DNA of 64,000 nt from Hyphomicrobium sp. (GTDB lineage Bacteria; Pseudomonadota; Alphaproteobacteria; Rhizobiales; Hyphomicrobiaceae), in NCBI GenBank assembly GCA_002928735.1, contig PERL01000013.1:38511-102510 (forward strand). Direction: 5' to 3'. Of the stretch, positions 34,367-44,067 are shown piece after piece (position 1 is the stretch's first letter; every line of letters begins with the position of its first letter). Position numbers and translations under genes: made by a program. The notes beneath the pieces are model-generated. The model saw only the letters and a program-made list of their open reading frames with translations, was not told the origin of the DNA and made no database searches.

Positions 34367-36643
34367 ATGAGCACGATGGACAGAGGCATGGAAGAGGGTG
34401 GCGGCGGAGCATTCAGCTTCGCGCGCGCCTTCAATGCCGTGCGCCGCCGCCTTGCTCTTGTGGGCGCGATCTCGATTGCAGCAACGCTGATCGCCGTGGC
34501 CGTGGCTGTTTCATTGCCCAACCGGTACGAGGGTGTTGCCGTCGTCCAAATCGATCCGCGGCAGGAGACTATTTCGCAAGTGGATAGCGTGGTGGAGAAC
34601 CTGCGCGGCGACAATGCTTCGATCGACAGCGAGGTGGAAGTGCTGTCCTCGCGCGCCATCGCGCTTAAAGTCATCGATATTCTCAATCTGCGCGACGACG
34701 AGGAATTCCGGCCGCGATCGGCGGTTCGCCGGATCTTCGGCTTTCTCGGGCTGGGCGGCTATCTGCCCGCAGAGGAGGCGGCTCGCGGTGTTGTGCACAA
34801 CGGCGCCACTCAGCGGCTCGACCAGGATCCCGTCGGCACGCGTGTTGGCCGGGTTCAGCCGGGCGATTCCACCCCTGAGCGGGACGAACTGGCAGCGGCC
34901 TTCCAGGAGCGGCTCAAGGTTTCGCGCGTGCGCATGACGCTGCTCTTGGAGATCAAGTTCAGTGCGCGGGATCCGGCTAAGGCGGCCCGGATCGCCAATA
35001 CGATTGCGGAGGTCTACCTTTCCAACAATCTCGCCAGCAAGACGCAAGCTTCAGGTTTTGCGACGGAGCTTCTCGAAAGCAAGTTGCAGGAGATGCAGCA
35101 GCGCGTCGCGGATGCCGAGCGCAAGGTTGCGATGTTCAAGGCCGACAACAACATCTTCGACTCGGAAGGGAACATCCTCTCGGAGAAGGAATTGAGCCGG
35201 CTGATGGAGCAGACGGTTTCGGCGCGTAATGCGACGGCCACGGCTAAGTCGAAGTATGAGAACGCTCAGCGGCTGGCGAACAGTCCCGGCGGAACGGAAA
35301 CCATCGCCGAAGTTCTGGATAGTAACTCGATCCGGGTGCTCAAGGAGACGGTGTCGTCCGCCCGCAAGCGCGAAGCGGAATTGGCGACGCGCTATGGTCC
35401 GCGTCATCCCGAGATGCAGAAGGTGCGGGCCGAAGTCGCCGAGACACAGGCCCAGCTGGCGGAAGAAATCGCGCGGCAAGTGGCCAATCTGCGCAACGAG
35501 TATGTGGTTGCCGAGCGCAGCGAAATGCAGATGCGGCAGGCGCTGACGACGCTCAAGGAGCAGGAAGCGGCGACGAAGGAATCGTCGGTAAGGCTACTTG
35601 AGTTGCAGCGCGAAGCGGCCACATCGAAGCAGATTTATGAGAGCCTTCTGGCGCGCTACAAGCAGACTTCGGAAACGCAGGATTTGCAGCTGCCCGACGC
35701 GCGGATCGTCGAACAGGCCGACGTGGCGCTGTTTCCGGCCTCGCCCAATCGCAAGCAAATTGTACTCCTGGGGCTGTTTGCAGGCCTTGGTCTCGGCATT
35801 CTTTTGGCGCTCGCATTTGAATTTGCAGCACCCGGTCTGGTCCATCCCGACGACGTGGAGCGCAATCTCGAAGTGGCGCACATTGCTTCGGTCCCAGAGA
35901 TCGCCGCATCCGGTCCGGGGATGGATCCCCTGCGGTCCATCCGTCTGGTCCTCACTGAACCGCGCGGCATCTTTGCAGAAAGCGTGCGCGGCATCCGGCG
36001 CGAACTCGATATGCGCCACCGCAGCGGCGGACCGCGTGTGATCATGGTAGCGTCCAGTCTTCCCGGCGAGGGCACGGACGTGATCGCTTCGAACTTGGCG
36101 CATCATTATGCGCTGGCCGGGCAACGCGTCTTGCTGGCCGACGGCGATTTGCGGCGGGCGCCGCTGACGCGCAAATTGGCGCCGCAAAGGACGACCGGCC
36201 TCCTCGACTCGCTCATTCATCAGACGCCGATCGAGCGCGCCATTCTTCACGATACGGCGTCCGGCCTGTTCTTCCTGCCGGCGATGAGCCCGACGCCGTT
36301 GGAGACAGCGCGGCCGGATATGCTCGCATCGCGTCGCATGTCCGAGACGATGGCTACATTGAAGAACCAGTTCGACATCATCATCGTCGATGCCCCGCCG
36401 CTGCTGCCGGTGGTGGATGGGCGGGTTCTGGCCGACTATGCTGATCAAATCGTGTTTGTGACCACGTGGCGGCACACGCCCAAGCACCTCGCCAAGCGCG
36501 CGCTGCATTCGCTCGGCTTCAATCACGACAAAGTAGCCGGCGTGGTCATGAACAGCGTCGGACGCCAAGCGCTGGAAGACACCTATGCGCTTGGTACGCG
36601 GATGGCGCCGGCGCAGCCAAGGCGGATGGCGCAGGCGGCCTAG
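34367..36643 (+). CDS. Wzc/GumC-like polysaccharide co-polymerase with degenerate kinase domain
   Basis: 758 residues. An N-terminal Wzz domain with a first membrane segment near 25-45, a long periplasmic coiled coil (about 200-440), a second membrane segment near 464-485 and a cytoplasmic BY-kinase-like domain. In that domain the Walker A motif reads PGEGTDVIASNLA near 563, where active kinases have GEGKS/T, so the phosphate-binding Lys and Ser/Thr are replaced. Walker A' (ADGDLRR) and Walker B (IIIVDAPP) remain. The tail has one Tyr, no Tyr cluster. It should control chain length and couple export, probably without autokinase activity. The fifth gene of the operon is a polymerase-like protein. 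Confidence 0.88.
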   Translation: MSTMDRGMEEGGGGAFSFARAFNAVRRRLALVGAISIAATLIAVAVAVSLPNRYEGVAVVQIDPRQETISQVDSVVENLRGDNASIDSEVEVLSSRAIALKVIDILNLRDDEEFRPRSAVRRIFGFLGLGGYLPAEEAARGVVHNGATQRLDQDPVGTRVGRVQPGDSTPERDELAAAFQERLKVSRVRMTLLLEIKFSARDPAKAARIANTIAEVYLSNNLASKTQASGFATELLESKLQEMQQRVADAERKVAMFKADNNIFDSEGNILSEKELSRLMEQTVSARNATATAKSKYENAQRLANSPGGTETIAEVLDSNSIRVLKETVSSARKREAELATRYGPRHPEMQKVRAEVAETQAQLAEEIARQVANLRNEYVVAERSEMQMRQALTTLKEQEAATKESSVRLLELQREAATSKQIYESLLARYKQTSETQDLQLPDARIVEQADVALFPASPNRKQIVLLGLFAGLGLGILLALAFEFAAPGLVHPDDVERNLEVAHIASVPEIAASGPGMDPLRSIRLVLTEPRGIFAESVRGIRRELDMRHRSGGPRVIMVASSLPGEGTDVIASNLAHHYALAGQRVLLADGDLRRAPLTRKLAPQRTTGLLDSLIHQTPIERAILHDTASGLFFLPAMSPTPLETARPDMLASRRMSETMATLKNQFDIIIVDAPPLLPVVDGRVLADYADQIVFVTTWRHTPKHLAKRALHSLGFNHDKVAGVVMNSVGRQALEDTYALGTRMAPAQPRRMAQAA

Positions 36644-36833
36644 CCCGGCGCCCGGCCCTCAAATGGCGGCCTTGTTATGGTTGAGACAATCTTTACTTCA
36701 AATCTGCACGAAACCGAACGAAGCCCCACTAATTTCAATCGAATTTTAGCGGATTGCGATCACGATCGGCAGCGATGTTTCCACCTCCCCGCGCGCAATC
36801 CTGGCGCAGGGCTCTATGCGTACCGGAGTTGCC

Positions 36834-38333
36834 ATGCAAACCGTCGAAGCCGTGTCTGACGCCGCTGTTCAAGCCAACGCCCCAGCACATCCCGCCAGCG
36901 ACACCCGTTCCGTCGCGCAAGCGCCGAAGCGGCGGATGCCGCGCAAATTGGCGGTTGGACTGGTTGGCGCGGCCGACGTCCTCGCGGTTTTTGCAGCCGT
37001 CATACTTCCAGCCGTCATCTATAGCCAGGCTGGCGGCATCGTGGCCGACTGGCGGGCCCTCATTCAGTCGGCGATGGCCGCAACCCTGATCGTTCATCTC
37101 ATCCTGCGCATCAACGGCATGTATTCCACCGATCGGCTGCACGACATTCCGCTGCGTCCCGGCCTTTTGTTCACGACGTTGGCTCTGACGATGTTGGTCC
37201 TTCTCGGTCATGGCATGCCGAGCGCGCTGCGCGGCGACCATGAATGGGTGTGGATGGCTGTCGGTCTCTCGTCTGGCTTCACGCTATTGCTTTTCAACCG
37301 AGCGATCGCCAATCCGCTTCTGGCCCACCTGACGCGCAAGGGTGTGTTCGACGAGCGCATCGCCGTGTTCGGAGCCGGCAACATCGCCCGGCGCGTGAAG
37401 GAGCATCTGGAAGCCGTGCCGACCGGCATTCACTTTGCCGGCGTGTTCGACGATCGCATGGGATCGGACCGCATCAACCCCGACGGCGTCGACGTGACCG
37501 GCAAGCTCGACGACCTCGTGGCAGCGGCGCGCAACAACGAAATCGACAAGATCATCATCGCTCTGCCCCAGTCGGCCGATCAGCGGATCGCCGTGGTGGC
37601 GCGGAAGCTGGAATCGCTGCCGGTCAGCCTGCACGCCGTTACGCACATCGCATCGGATCTGATCGAAGCGGGTCCGGCGCATACGGTGTCATCGGTTGGA
37701 TCGGTCGGCCTCATCGACGTAAAAAAAAAGCCCATTGATGACCTTCAGCGCATTCTGAAGCGATTGGAGGACCTCGTTGTCGGTGGTGCGCTGCTGCTGA
37801 TCACCTTGCCGCTGTTCCCGCTGATTGCTCTTGCCATCAAGCTCGACAGCCCGGGTCCGGTTTTGTTCCGGCAGAAGCGGGGTGGGCGGAATCAGATGCC
37901 CATCGAGATCATGAAGTTTCGCACGATGTCGGTTGGACCGGCGAGCCAAGAGGTCCAGCAGGCTACCGAGGACGATCCGCGGGTGACGCGCGTTGGAGGC
38001 TTTCTGCGACGCACCAGCCTCGATGAGCTGCCGCAGCTGATCAATGTGATCAATGGCGACATGTCGCTCGTGGGACCGCGGCCGCATCTGATCGCGCACG
38101 ACGAGAAGTTCACCGAGATCGTCGATACGTATCCGAGCCGGCATCAGGTGAAGCCGGGCTTGACGGGTCTGGCACAGGTGAACGGGTTTCGCGGCGAAAC
38201 GCGGACGAAGGATTGCGTCGAGGGGCGGGTCGCGGCGGATCTGGATTACGTGCGCAACTGGTCGCTGTGGCTTGATCTGAAGATCATCGCGCGAACGGTG
38301 GCGACCGTTATCTCGGGACGCAACGCTTACTGA
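36834..38333 (+). CDS. Undecaprenyl-phosphate sugar phosphotransferase (WcaJ/HfsE-like)
   Basis: 499 residues from ATG 36834 (GGAG 5 nt upstream); ATG 36816 is an alternative. Four N-terminal membrane segments (about 40-150), a CoA_binding_3/Rossmann-like domain ([17 protein letters not shown] near 180), then a fifth membrane segment and the catalytic Bac_transf domain with [47 protein letters not shown] and [13 protein letters not shown]. It transfers a sugar-1-phosphate to undecaprenyl phosphate, starting the repeat unit at the inner membrane. Nine consecutive A residues lie within its coding sequence at the domain junction. It is preceded by an AT-richer 190 bp gap. Confidence 0.93.
   Translation: MQTVEAVSDAAVQANAPAHPASDTRSVAQAPKRRMPRKLAVGLVGAADVLAVFAAVILPAVIYSQAGGIVADWRALIQSAMAATLIVHLILRINGMYSTDRLHDIPLRPGLLFTTLALTMLVLLGHGMPSALRGDHEWVWMAVGLSSGFTLLLFNRAIANPLLAHLTRKGVFDERIAVFGAGNIARRVKEHLEAVPTGIHFAGVFDDRMGSDRINPDGVDVTGKLDDLVAAARNNEIDKIIIALPQSADQRIAVVARKLESLPVSLHAVTHIASDLIEAGPAHTVSSVGSVGLIDVKKKPIDDLQRILKRLEDLVVGGALLLITLPLFPLIALAIKLDSPGPVLFRQKRGGRNQMPIEIMKFRTMSVGPASQEVQQATEDDPRVTRVGGFLRRTSLDELPQLINVINGDMSLVGPRPHLIAHDEKFTEIVDTYPSRHQVKPGLTGLAQVNGFRGETRTKDCVEGRVAADLDYVRNWSLWLDLKIIARTVATVISGRNAY
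37721..37729 (+). repeat. Poly-A tract (9 A) inside the sugar phosphotransferase gene
   Basis: GTA-AAA-AAA-AAG encodes Val-Lys-Lys-Lys between the Rossmann-like and catalytic domains. It is the only homopolymer of this length noticed in a coding region of this GC-rich window. A one-base change would remove the catalytic domain. Confidence 0.85.
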
Positions 38334-38343
38334 CGCTGCTGGT

Positions 38344-38363
38344 CCGGCCCACATACGGGCCGG
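38344..38363 (+). other. Intercistronic stem-loop in the polysaccharide operon
   Basis: CCGGCCC and GGGCCGG pair perfectly around ACATAC, 10 bp after the sugar phosphotransferase stop. No T-run follows. It probably affects mRNA stability or reading of the next gene, and is not a clear terminator. Confidence 0.5.
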
Positions 38364-38385
38364 GATGCGGGGGGAAACGCGGTCA

Positions 38386-39708
38386 ATGATGGATGCTTTC
38401 AGGAAAACGCCGCTGGCGGTCACGCTGGCGATCCTGAGCTTCATTTCGCCGACGGAGCTGTCGCTCGTCGTCGGCGATCTCCGGCTGTCGCCGCATCGCG
38501 TCGTGTTCCTTGTCTTTATTCCGTTCGCCATCTGGCGGCTGGCCACCCGGCCCGATTGCCGGTTGCATGTCTATGACATTCCCTTCTTCGGCTTGGCGTT
38601 CTGGCAGACGTTTGTGTTTGCCTATCATGCGGGGCAGCCGGGGTTCGTTTTTGGCGGATCGTGGTCACTGGAGAGCCTCGGCGCCTACACGATTGCGCGG
38701 GCCTATATCCGCGATCTGGAAACGCTGCAGGCCGCTCTGCGCATCGTCTTCTACTCCATCATTCTGGCTGCCTTTATCGCGATGTTCGACACGCTGACGG
38801 GCAGTTACTTCATCCACGAGTTGCTGCGCTCGGCGGTGGGCGGCGACCCAATGCCGGCGATGGAATTCCGCAAAGGGTTGGCACGCGCAGCTTCGACGTT
38901 CGATCACCCGATTCATTACGGCACTTACTGCGCGACGATGTTCGCGCTTTTGTGGATGTCGGAGCCGGACCGGAAATGGCAGTACATCCGCGCGGTCGTG
39001 CTCATCGTGGCGGCCATTCTGGCGATGTCGTCGGCGCCCCTTTTGAGCCTTGGACTGCAGCTCGCCTTCATGATCTGGCACAAATATACGGTGCGGGTCT
39101 TCATGCGGACGCAGATCACGATCGCGATCATCACCGGACTCTACATCGGGGTGTTGATGGTGGCCAACCGGTCTCCGGCACAGCTCTTGATTACACTGGC
39201 GACCTTCGATCCTTGGACCGGCCTCTACCGGTTGGCGATCTGGGAGCATGGATTGGACAATCTCTGGGGCAGCTTCTGGTTCGGTATCGGCATGGCAGAT
39301 TGGGTGCGTCCGGAGTGGATGTACTCGTCGACCATCGATGCGTACTGGCTGGTGCTTCCCTTGCGCACGGGAGCGCCCGCGTTCCTGCTCCTCGTTACGG
39401 GCATCGCGCTCATCGCCTTTGGCGTTGCAACGCGCGGGCGGACATCGCGCGACCGTCTGCGCAGAAATATGGCAGCGGGGTGGATGATGTCGCTGCTCGC
39501 TATCTGCCTGTTGGGCGCCACGGTGCACTTCTGGAACGTGCCGCACGCGCTCTTCTATTTCTTCTTAGGGCTCGGTGGCGCGATTGCGGATCCCAAGCGG
39601 GTCGCGCAGGCAGTGTCTCGTGCGGCGCAACCGGTTCGCCGGCTGCATCCGAGCTTCATCCGGCCGCAGCGCGGTGGGGCGATGCCTGAAGCGGCGTTGC
39701 CGGCGTAA
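38386..39708 (+). CDS. Wzy/O-antigen ligase-like membrane protein
   Basis: 440 residues with about ten to twelve hydrophobic segments and a central hydrophilic stretch (about 140-190, ELLRSAVGG...RKGLARAASTFDHPIHYGTY) that fits the periplasmic loop of Wzy/WaaL-type proteins. WEHGLDNLWGSFWFGIG matches the glycine/tryptophan-rich region seen in O-antigen ligase-domain proteins. Likely the polymerase of the Wzx/Wzy pathway at the inner membrane. Starts possible at 38365, 38386 and 38389. It is the last plus-strand gene of the export operon and converges on an acyltransferase gene after 20 bp. Confidence 0.8.
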   Translation: MMDAFRKTPLAVTLAILSFISPTELSLVVGDLRLSPHRVVFLVFIPFAIWRLATRPDCRLHVYDIPFFGLAFWQTFVFAYHAGQPGFVFGGSWSLESLGAYTIARAYIRDLETLQAALRIVFYSIILAAFIAMFDTLTGSYFIHELLRSAVGGDPMPAMEFRKGLARAASTFDHPIHYGTYCATMFALLWMSEPDRKWQYIRAVVLIVAAILAMSSAPLLSLGLQLAFMIWHKYTVRVFMRTQITIAIITGLYIGVLMVANRSPAQLLITLATFDPWTGLYRLAIWEHGLDNLWGSFWFGIGMADWVRPEWMYSSTIDAYWLVLPLRTGAPAFLLLVTGIALIAFGVATRGRTSRDRLRRNMAAGWMMSLLAICLLGATVHFWNVPHALFYFFLGLGGAIADPKRVAQAVSRAAQPVRRLHPSFIRPQRGGAMPEAALPA

Positions 39709-39728
39709 GGCGGAAACAGCGATCTGCG

Positions 39729-41615
39729 TTAGCGTACTTGGCTGGTGTGAACGCTGGGCAGCGAATGAACGCTGGCGTCGATGAGCGGGGCCAGGGCGCG
39801 GGCGACGCGGCGGCTGCCAGCGACGGAATAGTGTCCGCCATCAAAGAAGAGAAAGCCGCCATCGTCCGTCAGGCGGCACAGTCCACCGGAGCAGAAGAGC
39901 GGTGTCGCATCGAAGATTGCGACATTGCCGCCTACGTCCATCGCCGGGGCCGGGTTGACGTGGGCTTCGTTGCGGCCGGTCCGGTAAGCGACATCATAGG
40001 GGTGGGCAAAGTCGAAGGTCGGACTTGCGCTGACCACGATGACCCTGCTGCCGGTGGCGGCAATGCGATCCAACGAAGCGCGAACATCCGCATCTGAGAT
40101 CTTGCGCGGCACATAGAGTTCCCAACGCGCGGAGATGAGAACGATATCCGGCTTCATGCGCGCGATTTTGTCGAACGCCCGGGCGTTGACGGCGCGGCAG
40201 TGGGGGCGGTTCGCGATATCTATGCCGAGGATGGGCGGGCAGCCGGCAGCGGTGAACTGCACCGTCTCTAAGCGTTCGCCGAGTTCATCGGTCAGACCCG
40301 GGATGAGATGGGCCGCGAAGCTGTCGCCCCAGACGAAGACTTTCGGGCCGTTTGGATTACCGTGGCGACAGGCGGCGGCGCCGGCCCAGGCGCTGGCTGG
40401 CTGATCGTCTTTCAAGAAACAGGTGGCGAGGTTCATGCGGTCGAGACCGGCGATGACGGGTGGGGCGTAACCGTCGTGGCGCTGCGGCCAGCCAAGCGAA
40501 ACGTTTGCGAAGACGCCGATGGCGAGGGTCGTGGCCATGGCGGCGCCCGCGACGCGAAAGAGCGGCGCGCGGGCGGCGGCGACGCGGCGCTCGCGAAACG
40601 GCGTTTCGATAAAGCGCCACGAGAGAATGGCGAGCACAAAGCTTAGAGCGACCAGTAGGGTTGCGTCGAAGGGTGCAAGCAATTCGCCCCGCGCGATGCG
40701 GGCGAAGGTCAATACGGGCCAGTGCCAAAGGTAGAACGAATAGGAGATCAGTCCGACAAAGACGACGAGCCGCAGGCTGAGCAGGCGTGCGGCGATGGTG
40801 GATTGTGCGGTGGAGCCGGCGTGGATCACGAGCGCCGTGCCGATGACGGGCAGGAGAGCTGCCGCGCCGGGGAAGGCGGTTGCGCTTGAGAAGACGCTGA
40901 CGGCGACGGCGATCATGGCAAGGCCTGCTGCTGCGGCGGCGTTGGCTGCTCTCTGCGTGGGGATCGCGGGGACGACGCCGAGTGCCAGAAGAGCGCCCGC
41001 CATCAACTCCCAGAATCGAGTGGGCAGGAGATAGAAGGCGGCGGCTGGCTTGGCGTCGACGGCCCAGACGGCGAGCGCGAATGAGATCAGCGTTGCAGCG
41101 ATGAGCACCGCGACCAGATGGCGGCGGGCCCAGCGCGTCAACGCCAGGAGAAGCAGCGGCAGGACAATGTAGAATTGCTCTTCGACGGCGAGCGACCAGG
41201 TATGCAGCAGTGGCTTCAAATGCGCGGGCCCAGCGAAGTAGTCGGCGGTTTGCCAGAAGAAGATATTGGAGACGAAAAGCGTTGCGGCAGTGAGGCTATT
41301 GCCGAAATCTTTGAATTCGCCGGGAAGTGTAATGATTGATGCCGCTACCACGCAGGCTGCGAGCATGGCGAAGAGGGCGGGAAAGATGCGCCGCGTGCGC
41401 CGTTCGTAGAAGGTCAGCAGCGAGAAGCGGTTCTCGGAGATTTCGCGGGCGATGATGCGCGTGATCAGATAGCCGGAGATGACGAAGAAGATATCGACGC
41501 CGACATAACCGCCGGGCAGGAACGGGACGCCGGCGTGATAGAGGACGACGGACAGCACCGCGACGGCGCGAAGACCATCGATATCCGGGCGATACTGTGT
41601 GTCGGCGGCGCTCAT
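39729..41615 (-). CDS. OafA/YrhL-type acyltransferase fused to SGNH domain
   Basis: 628 residues. The N-terminal integral-membrane Acyl_transf_3 domain starts RPDIDGLRAVAVLSVVLYHAG, with the conserved His, and has about ten membrane segments. The C-terminal periplasmic SGNH domain has GDS near 430 (VWGDSFAAHL) and DGGH near 592. Such proteins O-acetylate sugars of lipopolysaccharide, peptidoglycan or exopolysaccharide. The position in the cluster suggests it decorates the exported glycan. It is transcribed with the glycosyltransferase gene upstream (41632-42870), with a 16 bp gap. Confidence 0.92.
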   Translation of the reverse strand: MSAADTQYRPDIDGLRAVAVLSVVLYHAGVPFLPGGYVGVDIFFVISGYLITRIIAREISENRFSLLTFYERRTRRIFPALFAMLAACVVAASIITLPGEFKDFGNSLTAATLFVSNIFFWQTADYFAGPAHLKPLLHTWSLAVEEQFYIVLPLLLLALTRWARRHLVAVLIAATLISFALAVWAVDAKPAAAFYLLPTRFWELMAGALLALGVVPAIPTQRAANAAAAAGLAMIAVAVSVFSSATAFPGAAALLPVIGTALVIHAGSTAQSTIAARLLSLRLVVFVGLISYSFYLWHWPVLTFARIARGELLAPFDATLLVALSFVLAILSWRFIETPFRERRVAAARAPLFRVAGAAMATTLAIGVFANVSLGWPQRHDGYAPPVIAGLDRMNLATCFLKDDQPASAWAGAAACRHGNPNGPKVFVWGDSFAAHLIPGLTDELGERLETVQFTAAGCPPILGIDIANRPHCRAVNARAFDKIARMKPDIVLISARWELYVPRKISDADVRASLDRIAATGSRVIVVSASPTFDFAHPYDVAYRTGRNEAHVNPAPAMDVGGNVAIFDATPLFCSGGLCRLTDDGGFLFFDGGHYSVAGSRRVARALAPLIDASVHSLPSVHTSQVR

Positions 41616-41631
41616 GGATGGCTCATCGATT

Positions 41632-42870
41632 TCAGGCCGCAGATTTCGGGCTGAGGGTGGCGCGCACCGCGTTGGTCCATGAGGCCGTCGATGCCGTGGG
41701 GGTCAGGACAAAGCCAAGGCCGTGTACCGCATCCAGTATGGCGGCGGCCTTGGCGTCCCAGGTTTCGGTGGCGACTCGCGCGCGGGCCGGGGCGGGATCA
41801 TAGGGTTCGGTGAGGCTTGAGCGGATGTGGGATGCAAACTCGCCAGCGCCATCGGCGACGCGGACGAGATCGCGCCAGCCGTCGAGGGCGGGGAAGTCTG
41901 TCGTCACCACCGGGCGGCCGACGGCCAGATATTCCTTCATCTTGATCGGATTGCAGGCCTTGATCCATTCGCTCTTGTTCCAGGGCATGATCAGCACGTC
42001 CATGGCGGCCATGTAGCGAGCGACGACGTCGTAGGGTTTGCGGCCAAGGAAGCGGACATTGGGCAGTGCGCACCAGCCGTCTGGCAGCGAAGAGCCGCCG
42101 ATCATGATGAAGTTCACGTCAGGCAGCTGCTTGGCGACGCCGACGAAGAGTTCGGGGTCAAAGGTGTGGGCGTCGATGCCGCCGATGAAGCCGACGCGGG
42201 GTTTGGAGACAATGGCGACATCGGCTGGGCCGGGTGCCCGCTTGGAGCCTTCGGCGACGAACATATCCAGATCGACGCCGTGGGTGACGAGGAGCTGGCG
42301 GCGGACATCGTTTGTCTCTTCCGCCATCAAGTGGGGCGCGCAGTAGATCACGAGGTCGGCGGCGCGTTTGATGGTGGCCACCTGCTGGCCGAGGAGGACG
42401 GGGTCGCCCTCAGGGAAGGCCTCGAAGCGGTCGGTGCGCTGCATGATGACGCCGGCAGGCTGCAGCGCTTCGATCAGATCGGCGCCGGCGGGGCAGTGCA
42501 TCCAGAGGAGTGGCTTTGCGATACCGGCGCGGCGGGCGGCGAGACGAATTTGGGGGGCGAGTGCGAAGCCTGAGATTTTCTTGCCGGTTTCGCCGGGAAT
42601 GTTGAGCGGCGAGATCACCCAGAAGTTATTCTCGACGTTGACGACGCCGCGGCTGAGGCTTTTGAGCTTGCGCTGGATCTTACCCGCGAACTGGACGGGC
42701 TTGGACACTTCGGGGACGCGGACGCCGAGGGAATTCACGTAGAGAACGGGCATAGTTCGCGCGAAGCGGCGCATGACCTGGAAATCGAAGTGACCACGGT
42801 TGTGGTACCACCAGTCGGAGCCGCCGATGCAGATGATGCCGTCATAGTCGCGGTGGGGTGTGGCGTGCAT
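41632..42870 (-). CDS. Glycosyltransferase (GT-B fold, family 1/4-like)
   Basis: 412 residues from ATG 42870 (MHATPHRDYDG). An upstream start at 42999 is possible. The N-terminal Rossmann domain includes GSDWWYHNRGHFDFQ and VLYVNSLGVRVPE. The C-terminal donor-binding domain has VGFIGGIDAHTFDPEL, NVRFLGRKPYDVVARYMAAMDVLIMPW and the acidic ACNPIKMKEYLAVGRPVVTTDFP. It is probably cytosolic and membrane-associated, adding a sugar to the lipid-linked repeat unit. The donor is unknown. Divergent from a GT2 gene, with a CtrA-like site between. Confidence 0.85.
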   Translation of the reverse strand: MHATPHRDYDGIICIGGSDWWYHNRGHFDFQVMRRFARTMPVLYVNSLGVRVPEVSKPVQFAGKIQRKLKSLSRGVVNVENNFWVISPLNIPGETGKKISGFALAPQIRLAARRAGIAKPLLWMHCPAGADLIEALQPAGVIMQRTDRFEAFPEGDPVLLGQQVATIKRAADLVIYCAPHLMAEETNDVRRQLLVTHGVDLDMFVAEGSKRAPGPADVAIVSKPRVGFIGGIDAHTFDPELFVGVAKQLPDVNFIMIGGSSLPDGWCALPNVRFLGRKPYDVVARYMAAMDVLIMPWNKSEWIKACNPIKMKEYLAVGRPVVTTDFPALDGWRDLVRVADGAGEFASHIRSSLTEPYDPAPARARVATETWDAKAAAILDAVHGLGFVLTPTASTASWTNAVRATLSPKSAA

Positions 42871-43006
42871 TGAGTTGCCGGTCCAAGTGAAGCCGCGCAG
42901 GCGGCAAATTACGGTCGAGCGGCAGTCTCTCTGAGTCGCGTTAATCGTTTCCTCAAGCGGCGCGCGCATGTTGATTGCAATCTTCGCCGTTCCCCGCATG
43001 CCGCAA

Positions 43007-43027
43007 CCGTTAACAACTCGTTAACGG
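43007..43027. promoter_or_regulatory. Palindromic CtrA-type box between divergent glycosyltransferase genes
   Basis: CCGTTAAC-AACTC-GTTAACGG is a perfect 8-5-8 inverted repeat. It contains TTAA-N7-TTAAC (43010-43025), the consensus of the cell-cycle regulator CtrA. It lies 31 bp upstream of the GT2 start and 137 bp upstream of the minus-strand gene. Confidence 0.65.
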
Positions 43028-43058
43028 CGGGCGCGCGGCAGCCTTCGGAGCCGCTCTC

Positions 43059-44066
43059 TTGATATCCGCTCGTCAGATCGACGTTTCAATTCTGATCGTC
43101 AGCTTCAACACACGTGCGATGACGCTCGAGGCCATCTCGTCGGTTGTGCGCGAGACGCGGGACGTGAGCTTTGAAATCATCGTCGTCGATAACGCGTCGA
43201 CCGATGGGTCGGCGGACGCGATTGCCGCGCATCCGGCTCGGCCGACGCTGATCCGTTTGACCGAGAACATTGGGTTCGGGCGGGGGAACAATCTCGCAGC
43301 CGAGCACGCGACGGGCGATTTCGTGTTGCTGCTCAATCCCGACACCTTGGTGACGGAGCGGGCGATCGACAGACTGGTGGCGTTTGCGCGAGCGAACAAG
43401 CGGGCCATGATCTGGGGCGGGCGGACGGTGTTTGCCGACGGCCAGCTCAATCCGGCGTCATGCTGGCAGCGGATCACGCTGTGGAACCTCATCACGCGGG
43501 CGACGGGTCTGGCGGCGATTTTTTCGCAGTCGAGCGTGTTCAATTCAGAGGCCTACGGCGGCTGGCAACGCGACAGCGTGCGCGAGGTCGATATCGTTTC
43601 GGGCTGCTTCCTGCTCATTCCGCGCAGCATCTGGCTGGCGCTTGGCGGATTCGATCCGGCGTTTTTCATGTATGGCGAGGAAGCGGACTTGTGCCTGCGC
43701 GCGCGGCGGATCGGGGCCAAACCGATGGTAACGCCCGAGGCGACGATTGTGCACTATGGCGGTGCGTCGGAGGCGACGCGGTCGGGCAAGATGATCAAAC
43801 TGCTAGCGGCGAAGGCGACGTTGATCGACCGGCATTGGCCGCGCGGGATGGTGGGGCTCGGCCAGTTTCTGTTGATGATGTGGCCGTTGTCGCGATGGGT
43901 CGCGCTTGAGACGTTGGCACGCCTGCAAGGCGATGCCGTGAAGCGCGAGGCGGCGCGGACGTGGCGGACGATATGGCAGGCGCGGGACGAATGGCGGCGG
44001 GGCTATCGGGACGTGGTCGTGAGCGATGCAGGTCTTGCACGACTCGTCAGCGCAGCGGGGACATGA
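43059..44066 (+). CDS. Glycosyltransferase family 2 (rhamnosyltransferase-like)
   Basis: 335 residues from TTG 43059, which has GGAG 8 nt upstream. No ATG fits. The GT-A domain has ILIVSFNT, IIVVDNASTDGSADAI, the metal-binding DxD-equivalent LLLNPDT, the FFMYGEEADLCLRARR acceptor-site motif and a basic amphipathic C-terminal region for membrane contact. It resembles WbbL-type transferases. First gene of the operon 43059-46343; a second transferase follows after 1 bp. Confidence 0.9.
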   Translation: MISARQIDVSILIVSFNTRAMTLEAISSVVRETRDVSFEIIVVDNASTDGSADAIAAHPARPTLIRLTENIGFGRGNNLAAEHATGDFVLLLNPDTLVTERAIDRLVAFARANKRAMIWGGRTVFADGQLNPASCWQRITLWNLITRATGLAAIFSQSSVFNSEAYGGWQRDSVREVDIVSGCFLLIPRSIWLALGGFDPAFFMYGEEADLCLRARRIGAKPMVTPEATIVHYGGASEATRSGKMIKLLAAKATLIDRHWPRGMVGLGQFLLMMWPLSRWVALETLARLQGDAVKREAARTWRTIWQARDEWRRGYRDVVVSDAGLARLVSAAGT

Positions 44067-44067
44067 G

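Noticed and set aside
34367..36643. Active tyrosine autokinase call for the Wzc-like protein
   Set aside because: Walker A lacks the Lys and Ser/Thr and the tail lacks a Tyr cluster, so the kinase name would mislead.
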